DNA from: Clostridiales bacterium
GTDB taxonomy: Bacteria > Bacillota > Clostridia > Oscillospirales > Acutalibacteraceae
Direction of reading: 5' to 3'
Length of the DNA stretch: 64,000 nt
Assembly (NCBI GenBank): GCA_012840445.1
Contig: DULI01000007.1
Span: 1-64,000 of the forward strand
Part shown: positions 31,578 through 39,495 of the stretch, in pieces
Numbering within the stretch: the first letter of the stretch is position 1
Layout of the letters: the number at the start of each line of letters is the position of its first letter
Notes under the pieces: model-generated
Told to the model about the DNA's origin: nothing
Seen by the model: the letters and a program-made list of their open reading frames with translations, nothing else
The model's database searches: none
Position numbers and translations under genes: made by a program

Positions 31578-32636
31578 TTATGAAAACAAACCAAGTATAT
31601 CTTTCAGGGTAATTATTAATATCAGTCCTAGCAACAGCATTAGACCTATGGCATGGACTATGCTTTCGTATTTCTTTGGCACAGGCTTTCTAAATATCAT
31701 TTCAATCAGGATAAAAATCAGGCGACCTCCGTCCAATGCCGGCAAGGGCAGCAGGTTGCACACGCCCAAATTTATGGTTATTATCGCGGTAAGGTTAAGC
31801 AGCGTGGGCAGATTAGTTTTTGCCGCCTCGCCTATCGCCGCCGTAACCCCCACCGGGCCGGACACTGCCGACAATCCGTACCTACCGGTAATTAGGTCTA
31901 TTACCGAAAACCATACTATTCTGACATAGGAAACGGTAGCCTTTGCCGATTGAGCCAAAAATGACAGCGGCGTCCTTTTAACGGCCTGTACTTTAAAATC
32001 CATATTTATTAAGGTTAACCCCTGTTCTTCCTTAGTGGGGAACTTTACGTCTCCAAGTTTTACCTTTTGGCCGTCGCGGATAACGACCATGTCTACCGTC
32101 CCGTCCGGCACGTTTGTAAAGGAGTACATCAAATCCATAAAGGTATATATGTTCCGGCCGTCTACTTTTACTATCCTGTCGCCAACCTGAAGGCCGTAAT
32201 TTGAGCTTTCGGCAGCCTCATCAAATTTTGCGACGATGGTGGAGGCGTAGTATTTTTCTGGCATTAGTACAATCATTATTAGGATAAACCCGAAAAGGAC
32301 ATTGAACAATGCACCGCCGATAATAATCAAAAACCTTCGCCAGGGCTTTTTGTTGCAGAAAGCCCTTTCATCATTGCTTTCGGTATCCTCGCCTTCCATG
32401 GCGCAAAAGCCGCCAAAGGGTACTGCCCGGAGAGAATACCGGGTTTCTTTGCCCCTCCATTTAAATAAAGTGGGGCCAAAGCCTATTGCAAACTCGTTGA
32501 CTCTAACACCGTTTAATTTGGCCATTAAAAAATGCCCGAACTCGTGTACCAGTATCATAAATAAAAAAACCAAAATCGCTACGAGTATCGGCCACACCTT
32601 GTTCCACAAAGTAAGTACAGACAAATATATAAACAA
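31578..32636 (-). CDS. rseP: Site-2 membrane metalloprotease RseP/RasP
   Basis: This M50 family protease cuts membrane-embedded anti-sigma factors and signal peptides. The 352-residue protein has a first transmembrane helix with the zinc motif HEFGH (about residues 31-35), a PDZ domain (about 125-195, with YGLQVGDRIVKVDG), and later helices with the third-ligand motif PALDGGRLIF. It lies in the conserved place between dxr and ispG. It is distinct from the shorter SpoIVFB-like M50 protease at 41401-41997. Confidence 0.94.
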   Translation of the reverse strand: MFIYLSVLTLWNKVWPILVAILVFLFMILVHEFGHFLMAKLNGVRVNEFAIGFGPTLFKWRGKETRYSLRAVPFGGFCAMEGEDTESNDERAFCNKKPWRRFLIIIGGALFNVLFGFILIMIVLMPEKYYASTIVAKFDEAAESSNYGLQVGDRIVKVDGRNIYTFMDLMYSFTNVPDGTVDMVVIRDGQKVKLGDVKFPTKEEQGLTLINMDFKVQAVKRTPLSFLAQSAKATVSYVRIVWFSVIDLITGRYGLSAVSGPVGVTAAIGEAAKTNLPTLLNLTAIITINLGVCNLLPLPALDGGRLIFILIEMIFRKPVPKKYESIVHAIGLMLLLGLILIITLKDILGLFS

Positions 32637-32652
32637 AAAACCACCCGCTATT

Positions 32653-33795
32653 CTATTCTATTGAAGCCAAAACCAGCTCTCTTGCCATGCGGTCGGCGCG
32701 AAACACATCCTCAAGGCTAAAGCTTTCAATATGGCTTTGGTTATCAACCGCCCTGCCCACAAAATCCGGGATGTCTGTAAATTTTATTTTGCCCTTAAGG
32801 AACAATTCCACCGCCTGCTCATTTGCGCCGTTGGCGGCGGCGGGCTTTAGTCCCCCTGCTTTTATTGCCCTGATGCAATGGGCAAGGCATTGGAAGGTTT
32901 CAAAGTCCGGTTGGTAAAATGTAAGCTTGCCAATATCGGTAAGGCTCAAACGTTCGCCGGGGCATTCATATCGGTCGGGGTAGGTCAGGGCGTATTGGAT
33001 TGGGATTTTCATATCAGGAAGTCCCAGTTGCGCTATGACCGACCCGTCTTTAAACTCCACGCAGGAATGTATTATACTTTCCCTGTGGATTACAATCTCG
33101 ATATCATCAGGGCCAACACCAAACAGGTGAACCGCTTCGATTACCTCAAGGCCCTTGTTCATCAATGTGGCGGAATCTATAGTTATTTTGGCCCCCATGG
33201 ACCAGTTGGGGTGTTTTAGCGCATCGGCAGGCAGGACATTCGCAAGCTCCTGTTTAGTCTTCCCAAAAAACGGGCCGCCAGACGCGGTTAGGATAATTTT
33301 TTTTAGAAATTTACTGCCGCCCTGCAGACACTGAAAGATTGCCGAGTGCTCGCTGTCCACCGGCAGAATTTTTACATTTCTTGCAGACGCCGACGACATT
33401 ACCAAATCTCCGCCGGCAACAAGCGTTTCCTTGTTGGCAAGCGCTATGGTTTTCCCTGCGTCGATGGCGGCCATGGTGGGCCTTAAGCCCGAAATTCCCA
33501 CAATGGAATTAAGGACTATATCGCAGTCGGAAAATGCGGCGGCGTCGCAGACGCCTTCCGCGCCGGAAACGACTTTTATATTGGTATCCGCAAGCCGTAT
33601 TTTAAGGTCCCTAGCTGCCGCCTCGTCCATTACGGCTACTATTGCAGGCTTAAACTCGCGCGCCTGGCTTTCGAGCAGTTTTATATTTTTATTCGCGGCA
33701 AGGGCTGTTACCTTAAAACCGTGTCGGCGCACAACATCCAGCGCCTGCGTTCCTATTGAGCCTGTGGAACCAAGGATTGAAATTTTTTTGCACAT
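32653..33795 (-). CDS. dxr: 1-deoxy-D-xylulose 5-phosphate reductoisomerase
   Basis: Dxr (IspC) makes 2-C-methylerythritol 4-phosphate, the first committed step of the non-mevalonate pathway, with NADPH. The 380-residue protein has a nucleotide-binding SILGSTGSIGTQAL at the N terminus, ALANKETLVAGG, and a metal-binding site in PVDSEHSAIFQCL. The length is normal. It is 17 bases from rseP and cdsA on either side, in one operon. Confidence 0.97.
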   Translation of the reverse strand: MCKKISILGSTGSIGTQALDVVRRHGFKVTALAANKNIKLLESQAREFKPAIVAVMDEAAARDLKIRLADTNIKVVSGAEGVCDAAAFSDCDIVLNSIVGISGLRPTMAAIDAGKTIALANKETLVAGGDLVMSSASARNVKILPVDSEHSAIFQCLQGGSKFLKKIILTASGGPFFGKTKQELANVLPADALKHPNWSMGAKITIDSATLMNKGLEVIEAVHLFGVGPDDIEIVIHRESIIHSCVEFKDGSVIAQLGLPDMKIPIQYALTYPDRYECPGERLSLTDIGKLTFYQPDFETFQCLAHCIRAIKAGGLKPAAANGANEQAVELFLKGKIKFTDIPDFVGRAVDNQSHIESFSLEDVFRADRMARELVLASIE

Positions 33796-33812
33796 TGTTT
33801 AAACCTTTGAAC

Positions 33813-34649
33813 TCAAATTATTTTAAATATCTGAATAAACGCATAAAACAGCGGGGCGGTGATGAGAAGGCTGTCAAACCGGTCTAAAACCCCCCCGTGG
33901 CCAGGAAGAATGTTTCCATAATCTTTTATATTACAGTTGCGTTTAATATATGACGCCATTAGGTCTCCCAGCATACCTGCAATAGAAAATATCGGGGTTA
34001 TTATCAATACGGTTGCTATGGAAATTGATGAATCTGCAATTCTTTGATATATTAAACAGATTATTATAGATACAATAAAACTGCAAACAATCCCGCCCAC
34101 TGCACCTTCTATCGTTTTTTTAGGGCTGATTGCGGGAGCCAATTTATGTTTGCCGAAAAAGCTGCCAATAAAATAGGCACCGGCGTCGGTTACCCACGCG
34201 CAGTTGCAGGAAAGCAGGAAGTAAAGCATACCGTGGTTGTCGCCGTGGTGAAGCAGTAGTATAAGGCTTGAAAAACCAATGGTCAGCAGGACCGACATTG
34301 TAAAGGTAATTGAAAGCTGATTGGGGGTTATACTTTTGCTGTTTAACAATGTTAATGTAAAGAGGGCCAGCACGTATACCAGGTGGGTTGTAAAGATGTG
34401 CACATATACTAATCGGGATGTCAAACTGTTGAAATTAAAGCTATATAAAAAGGGCATTATAAAGGAATACAGCCCACCAAGTATTAATAACGGCTTAAAA
34501 CTTACATACCTGGTTACAAACAGTATTTCCCATAAAGCTATTACATTTACAATGCTGATACTGATTTCGAGTGCTATAGTGTCCCTGAACAACAATATCA
34601 CGCTAAACAGCACAAGGCCGATACCGGCCGAGATAATCCTTGTTTTCAT
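33813..34649 (-). CDS. cdsA: Phosphatidate cytidylyltransferase
   Basis: CdsA makes CDP-diacylglycerol, the branch point of phospholipid synthesis, in the membrane. The protein is mostly transmembrane helices (about eight). The family signature is seen near the C terminus, where KRNCNIKDYGNILPGHGG is followed by LDRFDSL. I chose ATG at 34649, preceded by GGTGG; the longer frame starts with TTG at 34676. It follows uppS in the usual order. Confidence 0.94.
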   Translation of the reverse strand: MKTRIISAGIGLVLFSVILLFRDTIALEISISIVNVIALWEILFVTRYVSFKPLLILGGLYSFIMPFLYSFNFNSLTSRLVYVHIFTTHLVYVLALFTLTLLNSKSITPNQLSITFTMSVLLTIGFSSLILLLHHGDNHGMLYFLLSCNCAWVTDAGAYFIGSFFGKHKLAPAISPKKTIEGAVGGIVCSFIVSIIICLIYQRIADSSISIATVLIITPIFSIAGMLGDLMASYIKRNCNIKDYGNILPGHGGVLDRFDSLLITAPLFYAFIQIFKII

Positions 34650-34679
34650 ATGCGCCACCAATCTGCGGTATGCCAAAGT

Positions 34680-35411
34680 CTATATCCCGCCAAAACGCCT
34701 TTCCCGCTTATTATATTCATCAATAGCCATTTCAAGGTGCTTAGGTTTAAAATCCGGCCACAGAACATTAGAAAACCAAAACTCGGAATAGGCAGACTGC
34801 CAGATAAGGAAGTTTGAGAGCCTGTATTCCCCGCTTGGTCTTATTATTATATCGGGGTCCGGAATCCCTAAAGTATATAAATTAGATGCAAAATATTCCT
34901 CGTTAATATCAGAATATGCGATTTTTCCGCTTTGGACATCCTCTACGGTTTTCTTTACCGCGTTTATTATTTCATCCCTGCCACCGTAGTTTAGGGCAAT
35001 ATTTAGCTTTAACCCGGTGGCGTTTTGGGAATTGATTTCGGCATCTTTAATAAGATCAATAATATCCTGCGGCAATACCGAAATATTGCCGATAAATTTT
35101 ACCGCAATGTTTTCATCTTTGAAGTTTTTAGCGTCCTTTAAATAATCTCTTAAAAGGTTTAATATGTGGTCTACCTCTGCCTTTGGCCTTTTCCAGTTCT
35201 CGGTCGAAAAGGCATATACGGTAAGATACTCAAGGCCAATTTTATTACAATACCTTGCGATATCCTTAAAATTGCGGGCACCGGCCGAATGCCCGGCGGA
35301 ACGCGGCAGAGAGCGTTTTTTAGCCCATCTGCCGTTCCCGTCCATTATTATTGCGATATGCCGGGGCATAACCCGGTCTTTGCGCTCGCGCTTTTTTTGA
35401 AAAAATCCCAC
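34680..35411 (-). CDS. uppS: Undecaprenyl-diphosphate synthase (isoprenyl transferase)
   Basis: UppS builds the undecaprenyl carrier for cell-wall precursors by cis-condensation of isopentenyl diphosphate. The 243-residue protein has IAIIMDGNGRWAKKR near residue 20, with the catalytic Asp and Arg, and DIIIRPSGEYRLSNFL near the C terminus. The start is uncertain: GTG at 35411 has a weak ribosome-binding site, and an internal ATG gives MPRHIAIIMDG. A terminator-like hairpin lies just upstream. Confidence 0.95.
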   Translation of the reverse strand: MGFFQKKRERKDRVMPRHIAIIMDGNGRWAKKRSLPRSAGHSAGARNFKDIARYCNKIGLEYLTVYAFSTENWKRPKAEVDHILNLLRDYLKDAKNFKDENIAVKFIGNISVLPQDIIDLIKDAEINSQNATGLKLNIALNYGGRDEIINAVKKTVEDVQSGKIAYSDINEEYFASNLYTLGIPDPDIIIRPSGEYRLSNFLIWQSAYSEFWFSNVLWPDFKPKHLEMAIDEYNKRERRFGGI

Positions 35412-35423
35412 TACAACTCACTC

Positions 35424-35453
35424 TCAAAAAAACATCAGAGCAGAGCCCTGATG
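35424..35453 (-). terminator. Terminator-like hairpin between frr and uppS
   Basis: CATCAGAGC (35433-35441) pairs with GCCCTGATG (35445-35453), with one G-T pair, followed on the minus strand by seven T residues. It lies inside a conserved co-oriented gene block and leaves only about 13 bases before uppS, so it may be a partial terminator. Confidence 0.65.
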
Positions 35454-35464
35454 GGTTTGGAAGG

Positions 35465-36019
35465 TTATATATCCATTATGTCTTTTTCTTTTTTCTCGCA
35501 AAGCTGGTCCACTTCTGTGCAGTATTTATCGGTAAGGTTCTGTACCTGTTTTTCGTAATCGATAAAATCGTCTTCAGAGATTTCAGAATTCTTTTTCATC
35601 TGTTTGAATTTATCAATGGTATCGCGGCGAATAGAGCGTATGGCGATCCTTGCCTCTTCGGCCATTTTGCGGACCTCTTTTACCAGCTCGCGGCGACGTT
35701 CCTCGGTAAGCGGGGGAAATACAAGCCTGATAACCTTTCCGTCGTTGCTGGGGTTTATGCCTATATCAGAACTTTGTATTGCCTTTTCAATGCTTGATAA
35801 GGTGGAAGCGTCCCAGGGTTGAATTTGCAAAAGCCTCGGCTCTGGCACCGTTATTGCAGCCATCTGGTTTATAGGGGTAGGCACGCCATAGTAGTCCACC
35901 CTGATTTTGTCAAGCACGGCGGGATTGGCCCTTCCGGCCCTTACGGTTGCAAATTCTTTTTCAAGCACGGCTATTGTTTTTTCCATACGTTGTTCGGCAT
36001 TGTTAATTAGCTCATCCAT
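35465..36019 (-). CDS. frr: Ribosome recycling factor
   Basis: Frr splits the post-termination ribosome together with EF-G. The 184-residue protein shows the family ends: [22 protein letters not shown] near the N terminus and [23 protein letters not shown] at the C terminus. The length is standard. It lies 23 bases after pyrH. Confidence 0.97.
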   Translation of the reverse strand: MDELINNAEQRMEKTIAVLEKEFATVRAGRANPAVLDKIRVDYYGVPTPINQMAAITVPEPRLLQIQPWDASTLSSIEKAIQSSDIGINPSNDGKVIRLVFPPLTEERRRELVKEVRKMAEEARIAIRSIRRDTIDKFKQMKKNSEISEDDFIDYEKQVQNLTDKYCTEVDQLCEKKEKDIMDI

Positions 36020-36042
36020 TAATAAACACCTCCGGTGTAAAA

Positions 36043-36747
36043 TTATTTAACCATTGTTCCTATGTTTCCTTCGGTCATAGCGCGGTATATATTGTCGGGG
36101 TCGCTTAGGTTGAACACAAGAATAGGAATATTGTTGTCCATACAAAGGGACGCGGCAGTGCTGTCCATAACCTGCAGTCCGCAGTTAAGCACATCGAGAT
36201 AGGACAAGGTATCAAACATTTTGGCGTCCTTATTGGTTTTGGGATCGGAGTCGTATACCCCATCCACATTTGTGGCTTTGAAAATAATATCGGCATCGAT
36301 CTCGGCAGCCCTTAAGGCTGCAGCGGTATCGGTTGAAAAGAAAGGATTGCCGGTTCCGCAACCAAAGATTACAATTCTTCCCTTTTCCATGTGTCTTACC
36401 GCCCTGTTGCGGATATATGGTTCGGCAATCTCCTTCATATCTATACCGGTCTGGACGCGCACATCCAAACCGACCTGCTCAAGGCCATCAGCCAAAGCCA
36501 ACGAGTTTATAACGGTAGCCAGCATTCCCATATGGTCAGCGCGGGTTCTGTCCATCTTGCCGCCGAAACGGCCCCTCCAGAAATTGCCACCCCCTACTAC
36601 GATAGCAATCTGAACGCCTAAATCGGCGCATTTTTTAATGCTTGAGCAAATTTTCAACACCGTGTCGAAATCAAGCCCGAATTTTTTTCCACCCGCCAAT
36701 GCCTCACCTGACAGCTTTAGCAGAACCCGTTTAAACCGTGGCTGCAT
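36043..36747 (-). CDS. pyrH: Uridylate kinase
   Basis: PyrH phosphorylates UMP in pyrimidine nucleotide synthesis. The 234-residue amino-acid-kinase-fold protein has [13 protein letters not shown] at the N terminus, [28 protein letters not shown] and a C-terminal [12 protein letters not shown] segment. The start follows GGAGGTAAAATC. It has its own promoter (36775-36803) and is separated from tsf by a strong terminator. Confidence 0.97.
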   Translation of the reverse strand: MQPRFKRVLLKLSGEALAGGKKFGLDFDTVLKICSSIKKCADLGVQIAIVVGGGNFWRGRFGGKMDRTRADHMGMLATVINSLALADGLEQVGLDVRVQTGIDMKEIAEPYIRNRAVRHMEKGRIVIFGCGTGNPFFSTDTAAALRAAEIDADIIFKATNVDGVYDSDPKTNKDAKMFDTLSYLDVLNCGLQVMDSTAASLCMDNNIPILVFNLSDPDNIYRAMTEGNIGTMVK

Positions 36748-36774
36748 GATTTTACCTCCATTTAATTTTATATT

Positions 36775-36803
36775 ATTTTACATGATATGGATTTATAAGT
36801 CAA
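36775..36803 (-). promoter_or_regulatory. pyrH promoter
   Basis: TTGACT (36798-36803) and TAAAAT (36775-36780) are 17 bases apart on the minus strand, about 30 bases past the tsf terminator. Confidence 0.65.
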
Positions 36804-36831
36804 TTAGAATCCCAACAAAAACTCTTTCCGT

Positions 36832-36860
36832 AAAAAAACCCCGTAACAATACGGGGTTTT
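36832..36860 (-). terminator. Terminator after tsf
   Basis: CCCCGTA (36839-36845) pairs with TACGGGG (36850-36856), followed by seven T residues on the minus strand. The plus strand also shows a T-run. Confidence 0.85.
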
Positions 36861-36863
36861 GAA

Positions 36864-37772
36864 TTATTTTACCATGCTTGCAACTTCTTCGGCGAAATTA
36901 TCCTCGCGTTTTTGCAGGCCTTCGCCCTTTTCAAAGCGGACAAAAGACTCGATTTTAATGCTGCCGCCAAGCTCTTTGGCGATTGAGTCTATATACTGTG
37001 TGACGCTTAAGTCGCTGTCCTTAATGAACTGCTGCTCAACAAGGCAGTTGTCCTTATAGAATTTGCCAAGCTTGCCCATAACAATCTTCTCGGCAATATT
37101 CCTGGGCTTGCCCTCGTTAATGACCTGCTCTGTGAGGATTCGCTTCTCTTCTTCAATAACATCGGCAGGTACAGAATCGCGGTCCAGATATAAGGGGTTT
37201 GCGGCGGCAACCTGCATGGCGATATCTTTCGCTGCCTGCTGGAACAGTTCAGTCTGAGCGATTTCTGGAGTGGTGTCGAATTTTACCATGACGCCGATTT
37301 TGCCGCCTGCGTGAATATAGGTCGAATGAACGCCTTCGTATCTTGCAAAGCGGCGAATTTTTATATTCTCGCCGATGGTCAAAATTTTATCCTGCAGGTT
37401 TTCCTGAACTGTTCTGCCATCCGCCATTTTGCATTGCGCCAAAGCTTCGACATCGGCGGGATTCTGCTCGGCAACAGTCTTGGCACATTCCAAAACAAAT
37501 TGTTTAAAGTCTTCGTTCTTGCCGACAAAATCGGTCTCGCTGTTAACCTCTATAACAACACCAACGTTACCGCTGCTGTATGCGAGCACCACGCCTTCCG
37601 CCGCTACCCTGGATGCCTTCTTAATAGCAGCAGCCAAACCTTTTTCCCTTAAATAATTAATGGCGGCTTCCATGTCACCGTTGGTCTCCGTTAAAGCCTT
37701 TTTGCAATCCATCATGCCGCACCCGGTGCGTTCACGAAGAGTCTTAACATCCTGAGCTGTAAAAGAAGCCAT
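36864..37772 (-). CDS. tsf: Elongation factor Ts
   Basis: EF-Ts exchanges GDP for GTP on EF-Tu. The 302-residue protein has the N-terminal UBA-like domain with VKTLRERTGCGMMDCKKAL. The core follows with VNSETDFVGKNEDFKQF, the EF-Tu contact region. The start is preceded by TAGGAGGAATAG. A hairpin stands between it and rpsB. Confidence 0.97.
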   Translation of the reverse strand: MASFTAQDVKTLRERTGCGMMDCKKALTETNGDMEAAINYLREKGLAAAIKKASRVAAEGVVLAYSSGNVGVVIEVNSETDFVGKNEDFKQFVLECAKTVAEQNPADVEALAQCKMADGRTVQENLQDKILTIGENIKIRRFARYEGVHSTYIHAGGKIGVMVKFDTTPEIAQTELFQQAAKDIAMQVAAANPLYLDRDSVPADVIEEEKRILTEQVINEGKPRNIAEKIVMGKLGKFYKDNCLVEQQFIKDSDLSVTQYIDSIAKELGGSIKIESFVRFEKGEGLQKREDNFAEEVASMVK

Positions 37773-37796
37773 TACTATTCCTCCTATAAAATTTTT

Positions 37797-37825
37797 TTAA
37801 AAATGCCCGCAATATGCGGGCATTT
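37797..37825 (-). terminator. Hairpin between rpsB and tsf
   Basis: AAATGCCCGCA (37801-37811) and TGCGGGCATTT (37815-37825) form a perfect 11-bp stem with a 3-base loop and a short T-run on the minus strand. As rpsB and tsf are normally co-transcribed, this could be a partial terminator setting their ratio. Confidence 0.65.
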
Positions 37826-37832
37826 GACATTG

Positions 37833-38669
37833 CTATTCTGCCTTCTCGGCAGTTTCACTCCCGTCTTCCTGTTCAGCCACTTCTGCCGAAGGCGCTTGAC
37901 CTTCTGCGCTGTCATCAATATTTTCTTCGGCAGTTTCGTCAACCTCAGCCTGAGATTCATCCTCTGTAGAGATAGAAATGAGCTGCTCGCCCTGTCTTCC
38001 CTCTATAACGGCAGAAGCGATTATATTTGTTATGAGCTTTACAGCGCGGATAGCATCATCGTTGCCGGGAATTACAACGTCGACCTCATCGGGGTCGCAG
38101 TTTGTATCGACTATTGCAACAATCGGTATACCGAGTTTTCTTGCCTCTGCGACTGCAATTTTCTCTTTGCGCGGGTCAACAACAAACAATGCGGCAGGCA
38201 GCCTCTTCATGTTCTGAATGCCGCCTAAGAACTTTTCAAGTTTTTCGATTTCCAAGCGGAGTTTTACAACTTCCTTTTTGGGAAGCAGATCGAACGTGCC
38301 GTCCTCTTCCATGGCACGCAGCTGATTGAGCCTGTCAATCCTGCGGCGGATTGTGCGGAAGTTGGTGAGCATACCGCCCAGCCAGCGCGCGTTTACGTAA
38401 GGCATTGAGCAGTTGGTGGCCTCTTCTTTAATAGAGTCCTGGGCCTGTTTTTTGGTGCCCACAAAAAGGATCTCTTTGCCTTCCGCGGCAAGGTCCCTTA
38501 CAAACATATAGGCTTCGTTAAGTTTTTTTACTGTCTTTTGAAGATCAATGATGTAAATACCATTGCGTTCAGTAAAAATATACTCAGCCATCTTGGGGTT
38601 CCAGCGCCTTGTCTGGTGCCCGAAGTGAACGCCTGCTTCAAGCAGTTGTTTCATTGTTACTACTGACAT
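37833..38669 (-). CDS. rpsB: 30S ribosomal protein S2
   Basis: S2 binds the 30S subunit late in assembly. The 278-residue protein starts [19 protein letters not shown] and has the family signatures [22 protein letters not shown] and [13 protein letters not shown]. The C-terminal 45 residues are a low-complexity acidic tail rich in Glu, Asp, Ser and Ala, longer than in Bacillus. The start is preceded by GGAGG. A 115-base leader separates it from its promoter. Confidence 0.97.
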   Translation of the reverse strand: MSVVTMKQLLEAGVHFGHQTRRWNPKMAEYIFTERNGIYIIDLQKTVKKLNEAYMFVRDLAAEGKEILFVGTKKQAQDSIKEEATNCSMPYVNARWLGGMLTNFRTIRRRIDRLNQLRAMEEDGTFDLLPKKEVVKLRLEIEKLEKFLGGIQNMKRLPAALFVVDPRKEKIAVAEARKLGIPIVAIVDTNCDPDEVDVVIPGNDDAIRAVKLITNIIASAVIEGRQGEQLISISTEDESQAEVDETAEENIDDSAEGQAPSAEVAEQEDGSETAEKAE

Positions 38670-38783
38670 TGATTTTCCTCCTTCAGGTTATGCCTCCGGC
38701 TTGTTTGCTAAAAGCTTAACCGCTTTTGTGCGGCACCTGACTTTGCAACAAACCGTGTGTAATTTAGCTGCGTTTAAACAGCT
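38670..38783 (-). promoter_or_regulatory. Leader of the rpsB transcript
   Basis: About 115 untranslated bases lie between the predicted start and the S2 gene, containing GC-rich stems. Ribosomal protein operons are often autoregulated through such leaders. I could not match it to a known S2 leader by eye. Confidence 0.35.
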
Positions 38784-38788
38784 GTTAG

Positions 38789-38817
38789 ATTATAACATAT
38801 ACATATACAATTTTCAA
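38789..38817 (-). promoter_or_regulatory. rpsB promoter
   Basis: TTGAAA (38812-38817) and a perfect TATAAT (38789-38794) are 17 bases apart on the minus strand. The -35 box lies just past the stop codon of the upstream gene. Confidence 0.75.
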
Positions 38818-38838
38818 GAAAATTTTCGCAAATTATTC

Positions 38839-39495
38839 TTACTTAAACTTTTGTCCAGAATTATTATAAAGCATTAGCCGCCTTATATTGTAATATGGCA
38901 GCTTTACTCCCGTGCTTTCTTCAAATGCCTGCAGTATTTCCTGAGGGTTAAGGTTGGCACTGCTGCCTGCAGAGAGTTTTAAAAAAAGCACTAGACCGCC
39001 GTCTTTATTTATCCTGTATTCGTGTATTAAAGGCGCTATGTTACGCTCTACCCTTTCGCCCTTCTTGTTTACTTTTGCGGTAACAATAGAGGGACTTGAT
39101 AAAAATGTATCCAGTGCCCTTTCAAGCTGTTCGTCCGGGTTTTCAAAAACCACTTCGTAATCCGCAAAAGATATGTCGGAAGCCTTCATAACAGGGTCCT
39201 CAACATCAAGCAGAAACAAATCGGGCGGGAAAACGGCTTTAAGAGCCGACTTTATCTCGCTATTGCTAATGGAATCATCTGTGACCCTAAAGTCCATTAC
39301 CTCATAGTCACTTTCAAAACCTAAAGACAGAGGCAGGACAAGGGACACAAAGGGGTGTGGGTTGTAGCCTTCGGTGTACCATACGGGCAGTTTTGCAAGA
39401 CGAAGCAGCCTTGACATTGTGCGGTTCATATCAAGGTGGGAGACAAATTTTAGTCTGCCCAATTTTTTGTAAAAAATCCTAACGGCTCTCAACAC
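38839..39495 (-). CDS. Radical-SAM-linked protein of the TIGR03936/DUF2344 family
   Basis: This conserved protein has no established function. It begins with VRIFYKKLGRLKFVSHLDMNR-type sequence and contains LPVWYTEGYNPHPFVSLVLPLSLGFES-type sequence, the family hallmark. It is always found next to, or fused to, the radical SAM protein encoded just upstream. I chose GTG at 39495, preceded by GGGAGGG; it overlaps the upstream gene by 17 bases, suggesting translational coupling. In many clostridia this pair precedes rng and rplU, but here rpsB follows. Confidence 0.8.
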   Translation of the reverse strand: MLRAVRIFYKKLGRLKFVSHLDMNRTMSRLLRLAKLPVWYTEGYNPHPFVSLVLPLSLGFESDYEVMDFRVTDDSISNSEIKSALKAVFPPDLFLLDVEDPVMKASDISFADYEVVFENPDEQLERALDTFLSSPSIVTAKVNKKGERVERNIAPLIHEYRINKDGGLVLFLKLSAGSSANLNPQEILQAFEESTGVKLPYYNIRRLMLYNNSGQKFK

